64,000 nt of DNA from Sebastes aleutianus (lineage: Eukaryota > Chordata > Actinopteri > Perciformes > Sebastidae): the NCBI GenBank assembly GCA_916700875.1, contig CAKAKS010000066.1, positions 11,813,361-11,877,360 of the forward strand, written 5' to 3'. The translations under genes were made by a program, and so were the position numbers. Position 1 is the stretch's first letter. Each line of letters starts with the position of its first letter. Below, one piece after another: positions 1 to 12,099 of the stretch. The notes below the pieces were generated by a model. That model did not search any database. It was not told where the DNA came from and was given only the letters and a program-made list of their open reading frames with translations.

Positions 1-135
1 CGTCACCACATTCCCAAAGCACTTCTCCTGAGCGTTTAATATTGAAAAGGTGCCTTAAGCGTCGGTTTCTAGCGCTGACGGCCGCGACAAAGCGTTGGTA
101 TATGACGCCCTGGGAATGAGAACGGGCTGGTTATA
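1..135. repeat. Interspersed teleost repeat, cut by the window edge
   Basis: A CpG-bearing block (GCGTCGGTTTCTAGCGCTGA, then TATATGACGCCCTGGGAATG) that I recognise as a common fish dispersed repeat, unlike the AT-rich flank. Superfamily not assigned. Confidence 0.5.
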
Positions 136-649
136 CACACAAGTGATGGACATAATGTCTAAAATATAATACAATCCAATAAAATGGCTTAAAAATGACC
201 AAAATCAGCTTTTTAATGTAATAACCATGAATGAAAATCTACTGTAGTGTAAGTTCAGCCTGGAAGACTATTATTTTGCATTTTGCAGACCTGAAGGTTA
301 TTATATATTCTGCCATTCACTCCTCCCACACATGCTGATACTTTCCTGCTGTCATTGTTTGGGTCTGTCAATGGTGTTATCAGCTGGTCACATGGTCACA
401 TCTGTCCAATAGCACAGTGGCACTTGCTGCTGTCTTTTTAAATAAGCTTTATTGACTCTCTCTCAGCCTTCAGTAGGTTCATGCTGCTGTTACGCGCTCC
501 CCTCCACCTTCCCATCAGTGCCCAGTCTTCACAGAATCATCAGGCACCACCAGAGTCTGGACTCCATGGAGGGATTCATCTTGCTGCTGCTCAGTGCAGA
601 CGCCCCTCAATTACAAATCTCCCTGTACAGTCAAGCTTCAAAGACTTTC
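136..649. other. No gene seen
   Basis: AT-rich sequence with short overlapping open frames and no recognisable domain. No repeat identified. Confidence 0.6.
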
Positions 650-989
650 TTAAAGAGGAACTATTATGCTTATTTTCAGGTGCATACATGTATTTTGGTT
701 TCTACTGGAACATGTTTACATGCTTTAATGTTCAAAATTTAATGTTATTTTTCTCAAACCAGTTTCGCTGCCCACTGTTGTGATTGGTCAACTGAACCAA
801 ACTCTCCAGACTCTACTCCCTACTCTCTCCTTTCTCTCCCACGTTCTTCCCTCTAACTAGTTAGCTCTACCACATTACGGAGAGAAAAGACAGGACTTCA
901 AGCAAGGTGATTCAGGCAGTTCAGGAGCAGTGTTTCTGTGGGGGAGAGTAACTCCCTTTGGCGTGGACTTTGGGCTTTGGGAAAACGTT
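650..989 (+). repeat. TTAA-end interspersed repeat, left part
   Basis: Starts TTAAAGAGGAACTATTATGC. Its internal section (GAACATGTTTACATGCTTTA) matches the reverse complement of 26985-27198, so both are one dispersed family. The right end is not clear and may include the adjoining foldback. Confidence 0.6.
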
Positions 990-1310
990 TTTTTTAGTCA
1001 CCTAAAAGAAAGGCTCACCTAAAAATAATGATATTCATTTAAGGGAACGCTGTATAATTTTGTAGAATAATTTCCGACAGCAAGCTGAACTGAAAATGAA
1101 ATGTATCTATACTGTTTTTGTTATCTGAGCCTGCTGGCTTTGGAGAGAGAATAGATAAGTTTCACTTTCAGTTCAGTTTCCCATTGGAAAGGAGAAGGGA
1201 AGGGCTGTCACACTGCAAGATAAAGTGGTGACAATATTTTTAATATAGCGTACACTTAAACGGATATACATTTTTTTTAGGTGAGCTTTTCTTTTACGTG
1301 GCTAAAATAT
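990..1310. mobile_element. Foldback MITE with arms of about 60 bases
   Basis: The left arm (TTAGTCACCTAAAAGAAAGG, then CTCACCTAAAAA and onward to about 1051) pairs with the right arm ending near 1306 (TTTTTTTAGGTGAGCTTTTC, then TTTTACGTGGCTAAAA). GCTCACCTAAAAA is a perfect 13-base inverted repeat inside a longer imperfect one. No coding capacity. Confidence 0.6.
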
Positions 1311-4300
1311 GTTTTTCTGCCATCCACAGCACTATATTACTTTGCTCTGGTGTCATCTACTGTAAGTAATACACCTGCTATGGATAAGTACCTCATACAA
1401 CCCCCCCTTCAAAACACCCAAACTGTTCCTTTAAGGTTAATGTTTTATTTCCTTAAAATACAATTTCTTTTATTATGTTAGACTGTGAGAAATGCTGCAG
1501 GAAACCTGAAAAAGTCTTTTATTAAAAAGATAAAAATGTCCTGGAATAAGTGAATTGCTATTGAAATGTTTTTATTGTGAAACAAAAACATTATCTCACA
1601 CAGTAACTTTTGTTCCCAGTTCTATATTGCTATTCATGTTTTCTACAGCAGCTGGCAGATGAAATTCCTGCTTCGTTCAGGGGACAAGGTCAAGAAGATG
1701 AAATCATGCAGGGTTACATTTTCAGCGTTTGGCTTTTAAAAGTCCTCACAGACACCATTCAGGCTCATCCCAGTATTCACTTCAGCTCTTCTGAAACTAA
1801 GAAATTTTGATTTGCTACATCAATATTATGAATTCAGATTAGCCTTTCTGAGCTCATACCCTGGTCTCATTGTTGACTTTCACTAACTTTTACTTCCATT
1901 TTTTTAAATGAGTCTCACAAAAAAACATGTACTTTGAGATGTCCTGGAAAGTGATTTCTGTAAATGACAGGGAACACGGTGACAAAATGGTCCTAATCTG
2001 AAAAACTACCTGTGAATTTGACCTCAATTACATCAACCTGAGTGCAGCTTCAGAGCGCTGTGCAATCTTCCCTCATCAGTCACTTGGTGGGTGTTGAACG
2101 GTTGTCAGCATACAGGATGTGATGCCACAGTTTTCACTTTCTTTACAGACGAATATTTGCTGGGAGACTTGACCAACGTTCGTCTGACCTCACCAAAACC
2201 TCCTACAGACAAGAGGTTGCCTCAAGATCTTCAACATCCAGGCTGTGTCAGATAAGGTAGGAGTTGTCTTTGAAATACATAAATATATTTATTCTTCTTG
2301 TTTTGTTTTCCACAGTATTTAGTTATGCATTTTATTACTTGTAGTTTCTCTAACCTTGAGAGCATATATGAGTCTACTCTTAAGAATATTCAAATGTGCA
2401 ACGTGTTCAGTCTTCATTCGAAACCAGCATACACAAACTGAGTGTTTTCACCGTTGCATCAGGAGAGATCCCACTTTACATTTATTCAGCTGCTCATCTA
2501 CATTTATGTTTTACCAACTCCACAGTTGGCCAAATTTAAGTAGTCAAAATAACAAAATAATATTGCACCTGTATGATTTGGCTTTTTTTTTACTTACATC
2601 ATGAGTATTTATCAGTACATGGTATACAATGCACAATGCTGTTTAAAATGGTTCAACAGTGTTTCTGGAGTGCCTTTTGGATTTCTCTTCATTATAGAAA
2701 TGACAAATCATGCAAGATTGGATGCAGTCATATTAGTTAATTTATATAGTTGAATGGTAGGAGCTGTTGCAGAGATGCTGGATTGGATCCTGTTGTATTG
2801 TTGTCTGCCAATCTATGTTGAGCAGTATTTTATGAGAAGTATTTTCTTCAAATTTTGAGCATTGTTAGCTGGTAGGATAAGAGGTTCATTCTTGTTTTTT
2901 TTTTGTCTTTTACCCCGGACTGTTTTATTTGTTTTAGTCTGTTACTCCTTCTTGGTGAATAGGAAAAAATAACAGTATACCAACTAGTAAATACAAATTG
3001 TGTGAGTGGGATTGGCTGTTTCAAATAATAGAAAAGAAATAACAACTAAGCAATGGGTATTATAGGAATGAATGTAGCTGTTAGTGGGTAGTTTTGATGT
3101 TTTTTCCACTGAAGCGGATTGTTTGTTTCTTCCCACTAAACCCGTATCAAGAAAATCCACGTTTCCCAAAGTCTCTTGTTCCCTGTTCCAAATACAGTTT
3201 GCCACCTGCACTCTGCACAACCTCTCATTTATTTTGAAAGTCTACCAGGAGATGTAACGTAAAAGTCACAGTCAGTCTGCCAAGAAACATAAAACTCCCC
3301 AGCAAAATTTGCACAATATCTATTATGTATATTAGCCAGTTATGTAAGATCCTGCGTGTCTGTGTTTTTTATTTAATATGTACTCTGTTGGCAAAAGGTT
3401 TAATCATTTACAGGATGCCTTAATGGACTGTGCAAAAAAAGCACTAGCTCTGAAATTATGAAATATGACAAAAATAGTTTTTGATATTGCATCAGTATCA
3501 TGATATCTCGGGGCATCAGGATGTCATCCATCACCGTTTTAGGAACACATGAAAGCCTCTTAATATTTCATCATTGGGTGTAAACTTGGCAGCATAGAGC
3601 TGTAAGTGGGTCCTTGAGTGGTTTAGCAGCACACTTTACTCCTCTTCCCAGGGTTGTTGCTAATTAGCTACAATCAGTGAATTCATAATATCTATTAAGA
3701 GAGCAATCCATTCATGTTGAAAGTTTGCATTATAGCCAAAATTCACTCAATCAGACTGTTGTTGAGAAAATGACTCGAATGCAAAAGAAAGAAAGAGAAG
3801 GCTGACAAATGTGGAATAGAGAAGATTAATGGAGCGACATAGAAAAACAGACAGGCTGTGGAGGAAACTACAAATGCATCTGCTATACTGTATATTTATA
3901 GTGAGGTGAACATCTGGGCGCATAATAGCCAATTATAGTTCACTGCTATTCTTTGCTTGCTCATCTCACTTAATCATTGCTTCGTTGCTTAGCTTGTGGA
4001 TTGAATTAGCATACAGTGTTTATTACCTTATCGAGGGCAGTGCTTCCCCCACTATTATATTTGGGGGGAGGGTTATTTAAATTATTAATCTGTTTTTCAT
4101 AATAACACTATTTATAGATATAGATATGCAGAAATAAACATGGCATTTAAGGTTGAAATGTCCCTTAATCATTTATAGTTCAAGTATTGCATTTCTGAAT
4201 GTTTTGTTATTTCCGTGTAAAAAGAAAAAAAAAAGGTTACATTGTTAAGCTTTTCTTAATTGGTCATCTTTTAAAGACCGTGCATTGTTCGTTTCTGTTG

Positions 4301-6806
4301 TAGCGTGGGAAATTGTGGCAAGACTCACTTCAATGAACCAGCAGTTAAAAATGTTTACGTTCTTTGAAAGAGACGAACGCCATCAACCTGGCGGCCGGGG
4401 CGATGCAGAAACGTCAGACGTGGGTTGATGTGATGTCTGAAGATGCAGAAATGGAAATGAAGCAGTGTGAGACTCAAATATTGTCTTTGCTAAGAGGGAC
4501 CCCATCAGGACAAGCTAGAGCTGTGAAAGTACACCGTTTTGGACAATTTGAAATAATTGTTGAAACCACCATTTGTCATTTTCATGGACGTTTAACCTGC
4601 CAAACCTGACTGGTCAGAACAGGTCAAGGTGGCTCTCATGACAACTCTCGACAAGGCAAATTGATCATAATAATATCATAATAGTTAACAAGTCACAGGA
4701 GAGCTTCAGGCCAGGCAATGAGTAGTTGGTACAAATTGCGAAAGGGCATTTGTGAGGGTCAGGAAAATGCCCCCCTAACACCTATTATGTGTGAATGAAA
4801 AGCTCATTCTTCTTTCATCTCTGCTCTGTGAAGGCACACTGGGGTCTGTAAATGAGGATAATGGTGAATTTATGCATGGTGTTGATGTAAACTGTATGCC
4901 TGCTGGGAGAGTGATGTCACCCCTGACTGCAAGTTCACCGTGGGTTGACGTCTACAGTATATAATCCCACAGCCAAGTAATTTGTGTCCTGTCAATGACT
5001 GAAAGGAAGCCACCAATCGTAGCTGAAAGAAAATGTATTGAGAGTTAATTGTTGAGGTAAATGCATGAAGAGAAAATTACACAGCAGAATGTTTCCCCTT
5101 ACAGGCTGAAAGTCGTAACGTCTGCTTGTGGGATGTACTGTAGCACGGGCTAACTCTCTTTATGACTGGCTCATATCCAGTGATTATTTATTAAACAAAA
5201 ACACTGATAACTGGTATTTTGATTCTCAACCAAAAGCGTTCTCAAAGTATCAAAACATTCATAGAAATTTCTCCTGCCGGTTATCTATTGTGGTTATTTG
5301 CATAAAAACACATTTCAAAAGATTAGGAAATAAATTACTGTATTTTTATTTAAATATTTGCATCTTCAAATATTTTTGGCATCAGTTGTTTTAATGATTT
5401 ATTAGCTGCTTAGAGCTAGTGTTAGGAAGCTAAACTGGTCATAATTCCCTCTCTATTATATATTTTATATTGCTGTGAAAACATTTCCTTCAAACAAGTG
5501 GATTTATTCAGGTTTCTCTCCAAAAACTTAATTTTACGAGATTACATTTGAACACATCGTGATAAAGTTAGAATTTACCTTCACCCAATAGTCATTTTTA
5601 CTGAGCAGAGCACCATAATGTAACTCAATGGCACCTCCGTTAAAGTTGGTAGCTCCCTTATTTAACCATCAGGACTGTGCTGTCCACCAACTTCTAACAG
5701 GTGATGTCGCTAACTCTCCTCCTGTTGATTTCAACATAGATTTGTTGTTCACTGTAACCCGTTCTTGTAAAATCTTTTTCTGACTGAGCCAGTTTTTTCT
5801 GGTCAAGTTGTTTTCAAGAGTAGTTTGTGTTCTGGTTGAGCTCTTTATTTTGCACGTCTCTTACTCGATGGAGAGGGATTGCTTTACACAAAATGTACCA
5901 AATTTCCACCACTAACACAGATGTTTAGGGCTCACAGGTTGGATCATTTCTTGAAGGCAGTTGTTAGAGTAAGTTTTCTGCGGGTGACAACTTTAAGGTT
6001 TTTCAAGAGTTGTGAAAAGTTTCTCAATTTCCATATTTGCTTGAAAGCCAACTAGGAATGATCAATTTTTTAGTCATTTGCCCTCTCATCCCAGCTCAGT
6101 TCTTCTCTTTCTCTATTTTTTTTGCTGTTAGCTCTGCTGAAAATGATCCCATTTGTTGTGGCTTCTCCGTGCAGTGTCTGCAGGCATAGCTGGGCTATGT
6201 CTGTATATCCGGCTCGGTTAGCTGCTGCCTCTCCAGCTCCTCCATCTGTCCCGACATTTTCCCCCCCGGGGAGGCTGGTTGACTCGTGGCAGCAGCATTC
6301 CCTCCTCCATAACCCTGTGGTTTGGTTTATGTAGCACTGAGGAATGGCTGACTAATGACATGGTTAGAAATACTGTTGACGGATGTGTTTCAGACAGAGA
6401 GGCTTCATGCAGACACAGTTGCTTCAGCTGTTTTGTGCGTAATTAACTAATTGTGTGCACTACTTTGTAATGCACAGGGATGTGTTGATGATGAGCCAAC
6501 AAAGAGAAATTCCCCCCACTGTTTTTATTTTCCTTTTGATTGCAAAGCCTCTCCAAGGTCAGCCTGAGGTACTGGCAATTAGATGTACAGTATGTTGCTT
6601 TGGTGCATTGCGTTTGTTTAATGCCAACCCAAGTCATGTCGAAGGCAGCTTTATTAATTAAGCAGTGTTGTTATTTAGACTATCTAGCCCAACAGTCATA
6701 CAACAAAATATACAGATGAGAATACAACCAACCAACCAACCATGTGTTATCCTGTCCAAGAATTGCCATGACCAACATTCATAGTTCCTAGAGTTTGGAT
6801 TTGTGG
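1311..6806. other. No gene supported
   Basis: About 5.5 kb of AT-rich DNA with only short frames. The only exon-like segment is 2149-2256 (see findings). A (CAAC)n-like run sits near 6725. Confidence 0.55.
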
Positions 6807-6808
6807 TA

Positions 6809-7399
6809 CATTGGAAACTGCTTATAGTGATCATTGTTACAGTGATCAACCGCTTATAAGGATCAAACAGCTTGGGACAGAATCATTCCTATACAAATGC
6901 TGTTTAAATTATTTGCTTATAGTAATCAAGTAGTCCGCTTACATTGTTCATTTTGGGTCTTTTCACACATGACAACATATGGAAAAATATTTTAAAATTA
7001 CGTAACACTAACGTTAATTCAAGTTTTTTTTTTTTTTTTTTTTTACTTTACTGCCTTGATACTTTGCCTCACGGTCACGGACCGTCTGCTCTCCGGCTGG
7101 ATACCTGAGGTTGATGCTGCGTGCACATTGATATCATAACGGGAAAAGGAAAGTAATTTTCTCTGAATAAAAAAACAAATGAAGAGAGAATTGAGAATCG
7201 ACAGCGAGCCTGTTAATAGCGAAGCATCCATTTTTTTTTTAACTTTGTATTTATGTAATAAATATACAAATGTCAATTAGATGGTAATCTGCATTAGAAA
7301 TGATGCACAACAACAAAAATGTGTTAATAATAATAATCATCCGCTTATAGTGATCAATTTGACCCGGATAGACACGATCACTTTAAGCGTTTTCCACTG
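6809..7399. mobile_element. Non-autonomous pogo/Tigger-like DNA transposon
   Basis: The left end CATTGGAAACTGCTTATAGT and the reverse complement of the right end CAGTGGAAAACGCTTAAAGT form imperfect terminal inverted repeats of about 24 bases ending in GATC. TA dinucleotides flank both sides (6807-6808 and 7400-7401). The CAGTGGAAA terminus and TA target fit the pogo/Tigger group of Tc1/mariner. The 591-base interior has several more GTGATCA-type motifs, a 20-base poly-T and no transposase frame. Confidence 0.75.
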
Positions 7400-7401
7400 T
7401 A

Positions 7402-7789
7402 TTTGGCGAAATGCCTCACCAACTGCAGATTTCGACAATAACCATGGTCTGATGGCCTGTGGCCGAAAACATTTACTCTGTGGCCACCGAATATCCTCTG
7501 TAGAGGCCCCCTGTGGCCACCAGGTTTGATCAGGTCTCTCTTGAAAATGAGTCTGCGCGTCTCAATGAGATTATGGTGTCCGTGTCATAGACTGTATACT
7601 GAATAGCGAGCGTCAGCGACAACATCAGTTTGATTGCATTGTTTTTTATTGGAGTGCTGTAATTAGCCAAGAGCGACTGAACGTTTGCTGGATAACCTAT
7701 TTCCATTTATGTCTAACGTTAGTTTTTAGGTGTTAGCAGCCGGATGGCCAGCATGCATTTAGTTCACCAGACTGTTACACTTGACTTGT
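7402..7789. other. No gene seen
   Basis: Non-coding. TCATAGACTGTATACTGAAT at 7587-7606 looks like the end of another fish repeat. Confidence 0.5.
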
Positions 7790-7905
7790 GGATTTCAGTC
7801 CTAATCTGTATGTCTTTGGACCGTGGAAGGAAACCAGAGCACCCAGAGGAAATCTCTGTAGAGAGAGAACATGCTAACTCCACACAGAAAATTCTGATTT
7901 GATGC
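7790..7905 (+). repeat. Retroposon-tail-like repeat fragment
   Basis: Contains GGAAACCAGAGCACCCAGAG followed by GAGAACATGCTAACTCCACA, a strongly conserved block in many fish dispersed repeats. Fragment only. Confidence 0.6.
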
Positions 7906-8424
7906 CATTGTCCTGCTCCTGACAAATTGCAGCTGTCTTTGTCACTGAGGCACCAGGTGGTCCAAGTTCCACGCCGCTGGATACTTAACGTTACAGGATT
8001 TTAAAACCGCCCAGGCAGAATAAAGTTTTTCAGTCAGACAGACTGTTATGGTAATTACAGTACTGGCTCTGTTCGACACAGCTTCTATTCTCAGACACAA
8101 AAACTAAACTCCCTGTTGGAAGAAAAGCTTGCCATCATGGCTTAACACTGTTGATCAGTATTATGTGCACATGCAGCCACCTGCGCAGCAACTGAAAATA
8201 ATCATTGACAATTAATTTTACAAAATTGTTGTTATGAATCGTTTAGTTTAGTCTCTAAAGTAGTGAAAAATACCCATCACAAATTCTCAGAGCCCAAATA
8301 ACATCTTCATGTTGCTTGTTTTAGCTGAAAAAACATCCCAAATATGCAATTTGAGGCAAATCTATCTTTTTGTTTGAATTTATTTAAATAGAAAACCTAA
8401 GGAATCCATTGTTACCATACTTGC
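7906..8424. other. No gene seen
   Basis: No open frame of note and no repeat recognised. Confidence 0.5.
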
Positions 8425-8525
8425 ATGTCCAAAAGGAGGCTAAATAACGCTCCAAACTTATGCTAAATTTTGGAGAGGAAAAACTGGCATGGCCATTTTC
8501 AAAGGGGTTCCTTGTATCGATACTT
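8425..8525 (-). repeat. Fragment of the TAGGGCTGTCAA hAT-like family
   Basis: TAAATAACGCTCCAAACTTA and AAAACTGGCATGGCCATTTT match the right-hand part of the full copy at 23415-24010 and the copy at 47995-48519, in reverse orientation. Confidence 0.7.
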
Positions 8526-8726
8526 TATTATATCTTGCTCGCAAACTGCGCAATATATAGTTGTATATAATACTCTCTAATGCCACCTAATTAAACTCCT
8601 GTTTCCAGGATAATTAAAATGCTTGCTTGCACTCCAGCTTATAAACTTTGTCTTTACTCGCCCGATCGGTACTGTGCATGTGCAACTGTCAACAGAAATG
8701 AGGAGGGAGTGAGATGGCTCAAGTTT

Positions 8727-8795
8727 CAAGTTTAGTTTATTTTATAGAGCATGTTTAAAAGCAACAAAAGTTGACCAAAGTGCTGTAGAGTGGTA
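8727..8795 (+). repeat. Dispersed repeat tail fragment
   Basis: TCAAGTTTAGTTTATTTTAT followed by AAAAGTTGACCAAAGTGCTG. The same block recurs at 34070-34160. Confidence 0.65.
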
Positions 8796-9369
8796 AAACA
8801 ACAATGCAATATATTAGAAGGCTCCCTCCTTAGCTACTTCGATCATCATGTGTTTAATTCTTTTTTTCCAGTTGCTGGATTTACTTGCCTGACATGGCAT
8901 TTTACTTGCCCCAGGCAAGCCTTATTGTTGAGCCCTGCCTCTTAAAGGGTTAAATGATGGTACATACTATCAGAGATCTAGATCATAAACATTTGAAAGT
9001 TGGGTCTGTGGGTGGTGCGCTTTCAGTTTGCACTACAGCAGCTACATCTGAATAGCAGTCAACTGTATGGAGATAGCTGTGTTACATAATATGTACATGG
9101 AGTTGGTAAGAACAGCTGATCATCAGCTCGTGTGGGTGGTGTAAATGACGTCACTTCCTAATCCTGTGCTGTGAGAGTTATTTATGCAAATCAGAAAAGC
9201 AATAATAAACTAATTTTGTGAAGTCAGTGGTATATCTCAAGATCCTAGTTTACCCAGTGAAAAAAAAATGCTGTGATTCAAACAGCCTACCAGTAATCAG
9301 TAGTTTTATCTCAGAAAAATATCACTTTCATCTTTGCCTTTCAGTTGTGTCTAGAATGTAAGGTAAGTT
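8796..9369. other. No gene seen
   Basis: Non-coding, no confident repeat. Confidence 0.5.
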
Positions 9370-9897
9370 GCGTAACTCTCGTGAGGTGGTTGAGGTTAGG
9401 CTCTGACCTTTAATGGTTAAGGTCAGGACCAAGCCCCCAGGAAGAGCGCCGAGCTTTGAAGCAAATTTTTGTAGTGGCAAAAAATTACAACTGCTGTGTC
9501 CGTCACGTGATGCCATTTTGCCCAAAAGACTTTTTTCCATTGACTTACATTGGGAAAGAGACGTCTGTAACTCAGTGGATCATTTTTTTTGAGGATAACA
9601 CTTGAGTAGCCCTTATTTAAATCATTAGGTCCTAAAAGTTGTAAAATGCACTAATAGCCGAAAGTTATTCTCCTTCCTCCGTTCATGTGAATGAGACTGG
9701 AGCGGGGGCTGGGAGTGAAAGGAAATGCTACTGCGCCTGCTCTATGGGTCCAATGGATGCAGAAGATTGCAGGAAGATCCTGGTACTTTATCACTCGGCA
9801 GTCGAGCCATTTTGGCTTCATGTGCCACTGAACATCTTTCATAGGAATGAACGGGAGCCTCCAACGCTGTATCCAGTTCTCTTTATACATCCATGGT
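9370..9897. repeat. Interspersed teleost repeat
   Basis: A CpG- and G-richer block (CCATTGACTTACATTGGGAA, then GGGTCCAATGGATGCAGAAG) ending CTTTATACATCCATGG. This is a pattern I recognise from many fish loci. The open frames on both strands here are by-products of the repeat. Confidence 0.5.
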
Positions 9898-11650
9898 TAG
9901 GTTAGGTAGGTAGATATGTTGTTGGGCAGCGAGTCTGGCACGTTTCGCAACTTGTGGTTTACCACCTAGATGTGACCTTGCCTTTCACAAATCGTGATCA
10001 GTGAACCAGAGAGGCCCAAATATTGTAGTTATACTCTGAAGGCTTAGAAATGAGATAAAGTAGATGGATTCCTTTTTTTGTGAAGTATGGAGCCAGGGTG
10101 GATGTAGGAAATGAATTGTAGTTATTTTAATTTCTCTGCATTGGATGTTATACAGACACTTCCTCCTCTCTGTTCCATTGTGAAATTGGAAGCATTCCGT
10201 GTCATTTTGTACCGCCGCTCTTAGTCTGACTGCATCCTCTTGACACCACATCAACAAAAGCTTTATTGGCACTATAATGAATGTATTGAATACTTTGTGT
10301 GAGGGAATATGTTACAGCAGATGTTGATATTAACATATTGGTATTTAATTATTTTAGGCTGCACCTCGACAGCCAGTGACCCAGGTATAAAGTCAGTCAC
10401 ACATCAGGCAGCCTGATTTAAAAAAAAAAGAAGAAAAAAAAAAGGCTAGTCTAGTTGTATAACGACAATAAACAATCCATGTAATATTGTCATATTTGTA
10501 GGCTTATTAAGTCTGTTCAGTATGACTTTAATAGCATTATACTAAAACTTAGCCATTAGTGACAATAAACCTCAATGCGTTTACAAAAATGCTGTCTGTC
10601 TTTAGAAAAATGTTATCCCAGGAAATGCCATGAGGAAAAAAAACGACTTTGTATTTTATTTGAAATGATGGAATAGAAATTGCAGCAACCCTCATCTTTT
10701 TATGACTGTTTAAACTGGCATAACATTAACTTTTTTCATTTTTAGCAGCATGAATCTGTGTGTTAACAAAAGAAAAACAACCATTGAAAGTTTTGAAGTG
10801 CCCTTCAGATAAGAATTGGGAAAGTAACATTGACATGAATTACCAAAAAAGTATATTTTGAAGAAGGAAATGACTCACAAGATCATTCAGTTCATTCAGT
10901 TCAAATGACATCTTTTTCACAGAGGGTCTTCCGTTTTCTGTTTGCACTGGCTGTATTTTGCATCCGCTGACCTCCGTGCAGCAGCTGCCTGAATCCTCTA
11001 TTCAGTGAAACCTCTTCTCTCAAGAAGGTGCACAAACCACTCCTTCCTCCTCTCCTTCTTTATATGATCCATCTGCCCCTAGCACACTTAACATACAGTA
11101 CTTTAAAAGTATACCCATTTTTTTTAGAAAACAGCCACAGTGTCCTAGTGATCAGCCATAATCTGTGTCAACCTTTTAACAGTCCCCTCGACAACCTGCA
11201 GTTGAACATGTCAGTTGCTATGAACAACCTTAACAGCATAATATTACTGGCAATTTGTGGAGTCCCACCAACAGAGAAAGCAGTCCAACAGCAGTATAAC
11301 CTACCAACTACATTTTTATGACAGAGAAGTAGGTTACATCTAATGAAAACTGGGGGATATATCTGTCTATATCTATCTATCTATCTAGATATAGTATTAT
11401 TTTAGAATATAGTATAGATATTGTATAAATTATATAGCTCTAGATCTTCTAAATGTTCTTCACCAGTAAAAACCACTATAACGGAAACTGCAGTTGACTC
11501 TGAGTGATCAGATAGTTGCAGGGTGGGAAACTAACTTTTCAATTCACTATTCATGTTGAAAGTAATATACCAGACATTCACACTTTTTGTCACTGTCTGA
11601 TGTGATTTTTGGTCTTTTGGTGAGAAACAAAAAATAAGGAGTACCCAACG
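9898..11650. other. No gene seen; a short tetranucleotide run
   Basis: AT-rich. A (TATC)n-like microsatellite lies at about 11361-11396 and an A-rich tract at 10421-10442. No coding signal. Confidence 0.55.
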
Positions 11651-12070
11651 TTAAAAGTGCTAAATTTGAAATTCAGGGCATATCTAGCGCCTCCACACGG
11701 CTCTCAACATGGTGACGGCTTAGCCGGCGGCTCGCAGCTAACAGTGCTAACAGCGTTAACAGCGTTAACAGCGTGAACAGTGTGAACAGTGCAAACAACG
11801 GCAACAGAGCTAACCGTGTTTACCTGGGGGGGAACCAGAGGTTGGGTGCTACGCTTTCGCGTCAAGGCTGTCAGTCGGGGTGACATTATCATCTGTAACC
11901 GCCGTATGACTGTAGTGTAGAGCGGCGGCCGTGAGCTAGCCAGTGGGGCACGCTCACATGCACTAAAAGGCACTCGTAGCTGGCCCAGCTAAGCACAGAT
12001 AAAGCACAGATAAAGCACAGAGGGAGAGTGACTTCATACTCTGCTCAGGTAGACATTACTCCTGTATATC
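11651..12070 (+). repeat. TTAA-end repeat with a 9-base minisatellite
   Basis: Begins TTAAAAGTGCTAAATTTG. The block CGCCTCCACACGGCTCTCAA recurs with one change at 59618-59684. Inside, 11743-11813 is an array of about eight 9-base units of the type AACAGCGTT. A 12-base unit (ATAAAGCACAG-like) is repeated near 11993-12020. Confidence 0.6.
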
Positions 12071-12099
12071 TTTAGTTGTTTGCTGCTCGAGTAAGGGTT

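Noticed and set aside
4364..4609. An 81-codon frame
   Set aside because: No domain, and expected by chance at this length in 64 kb.
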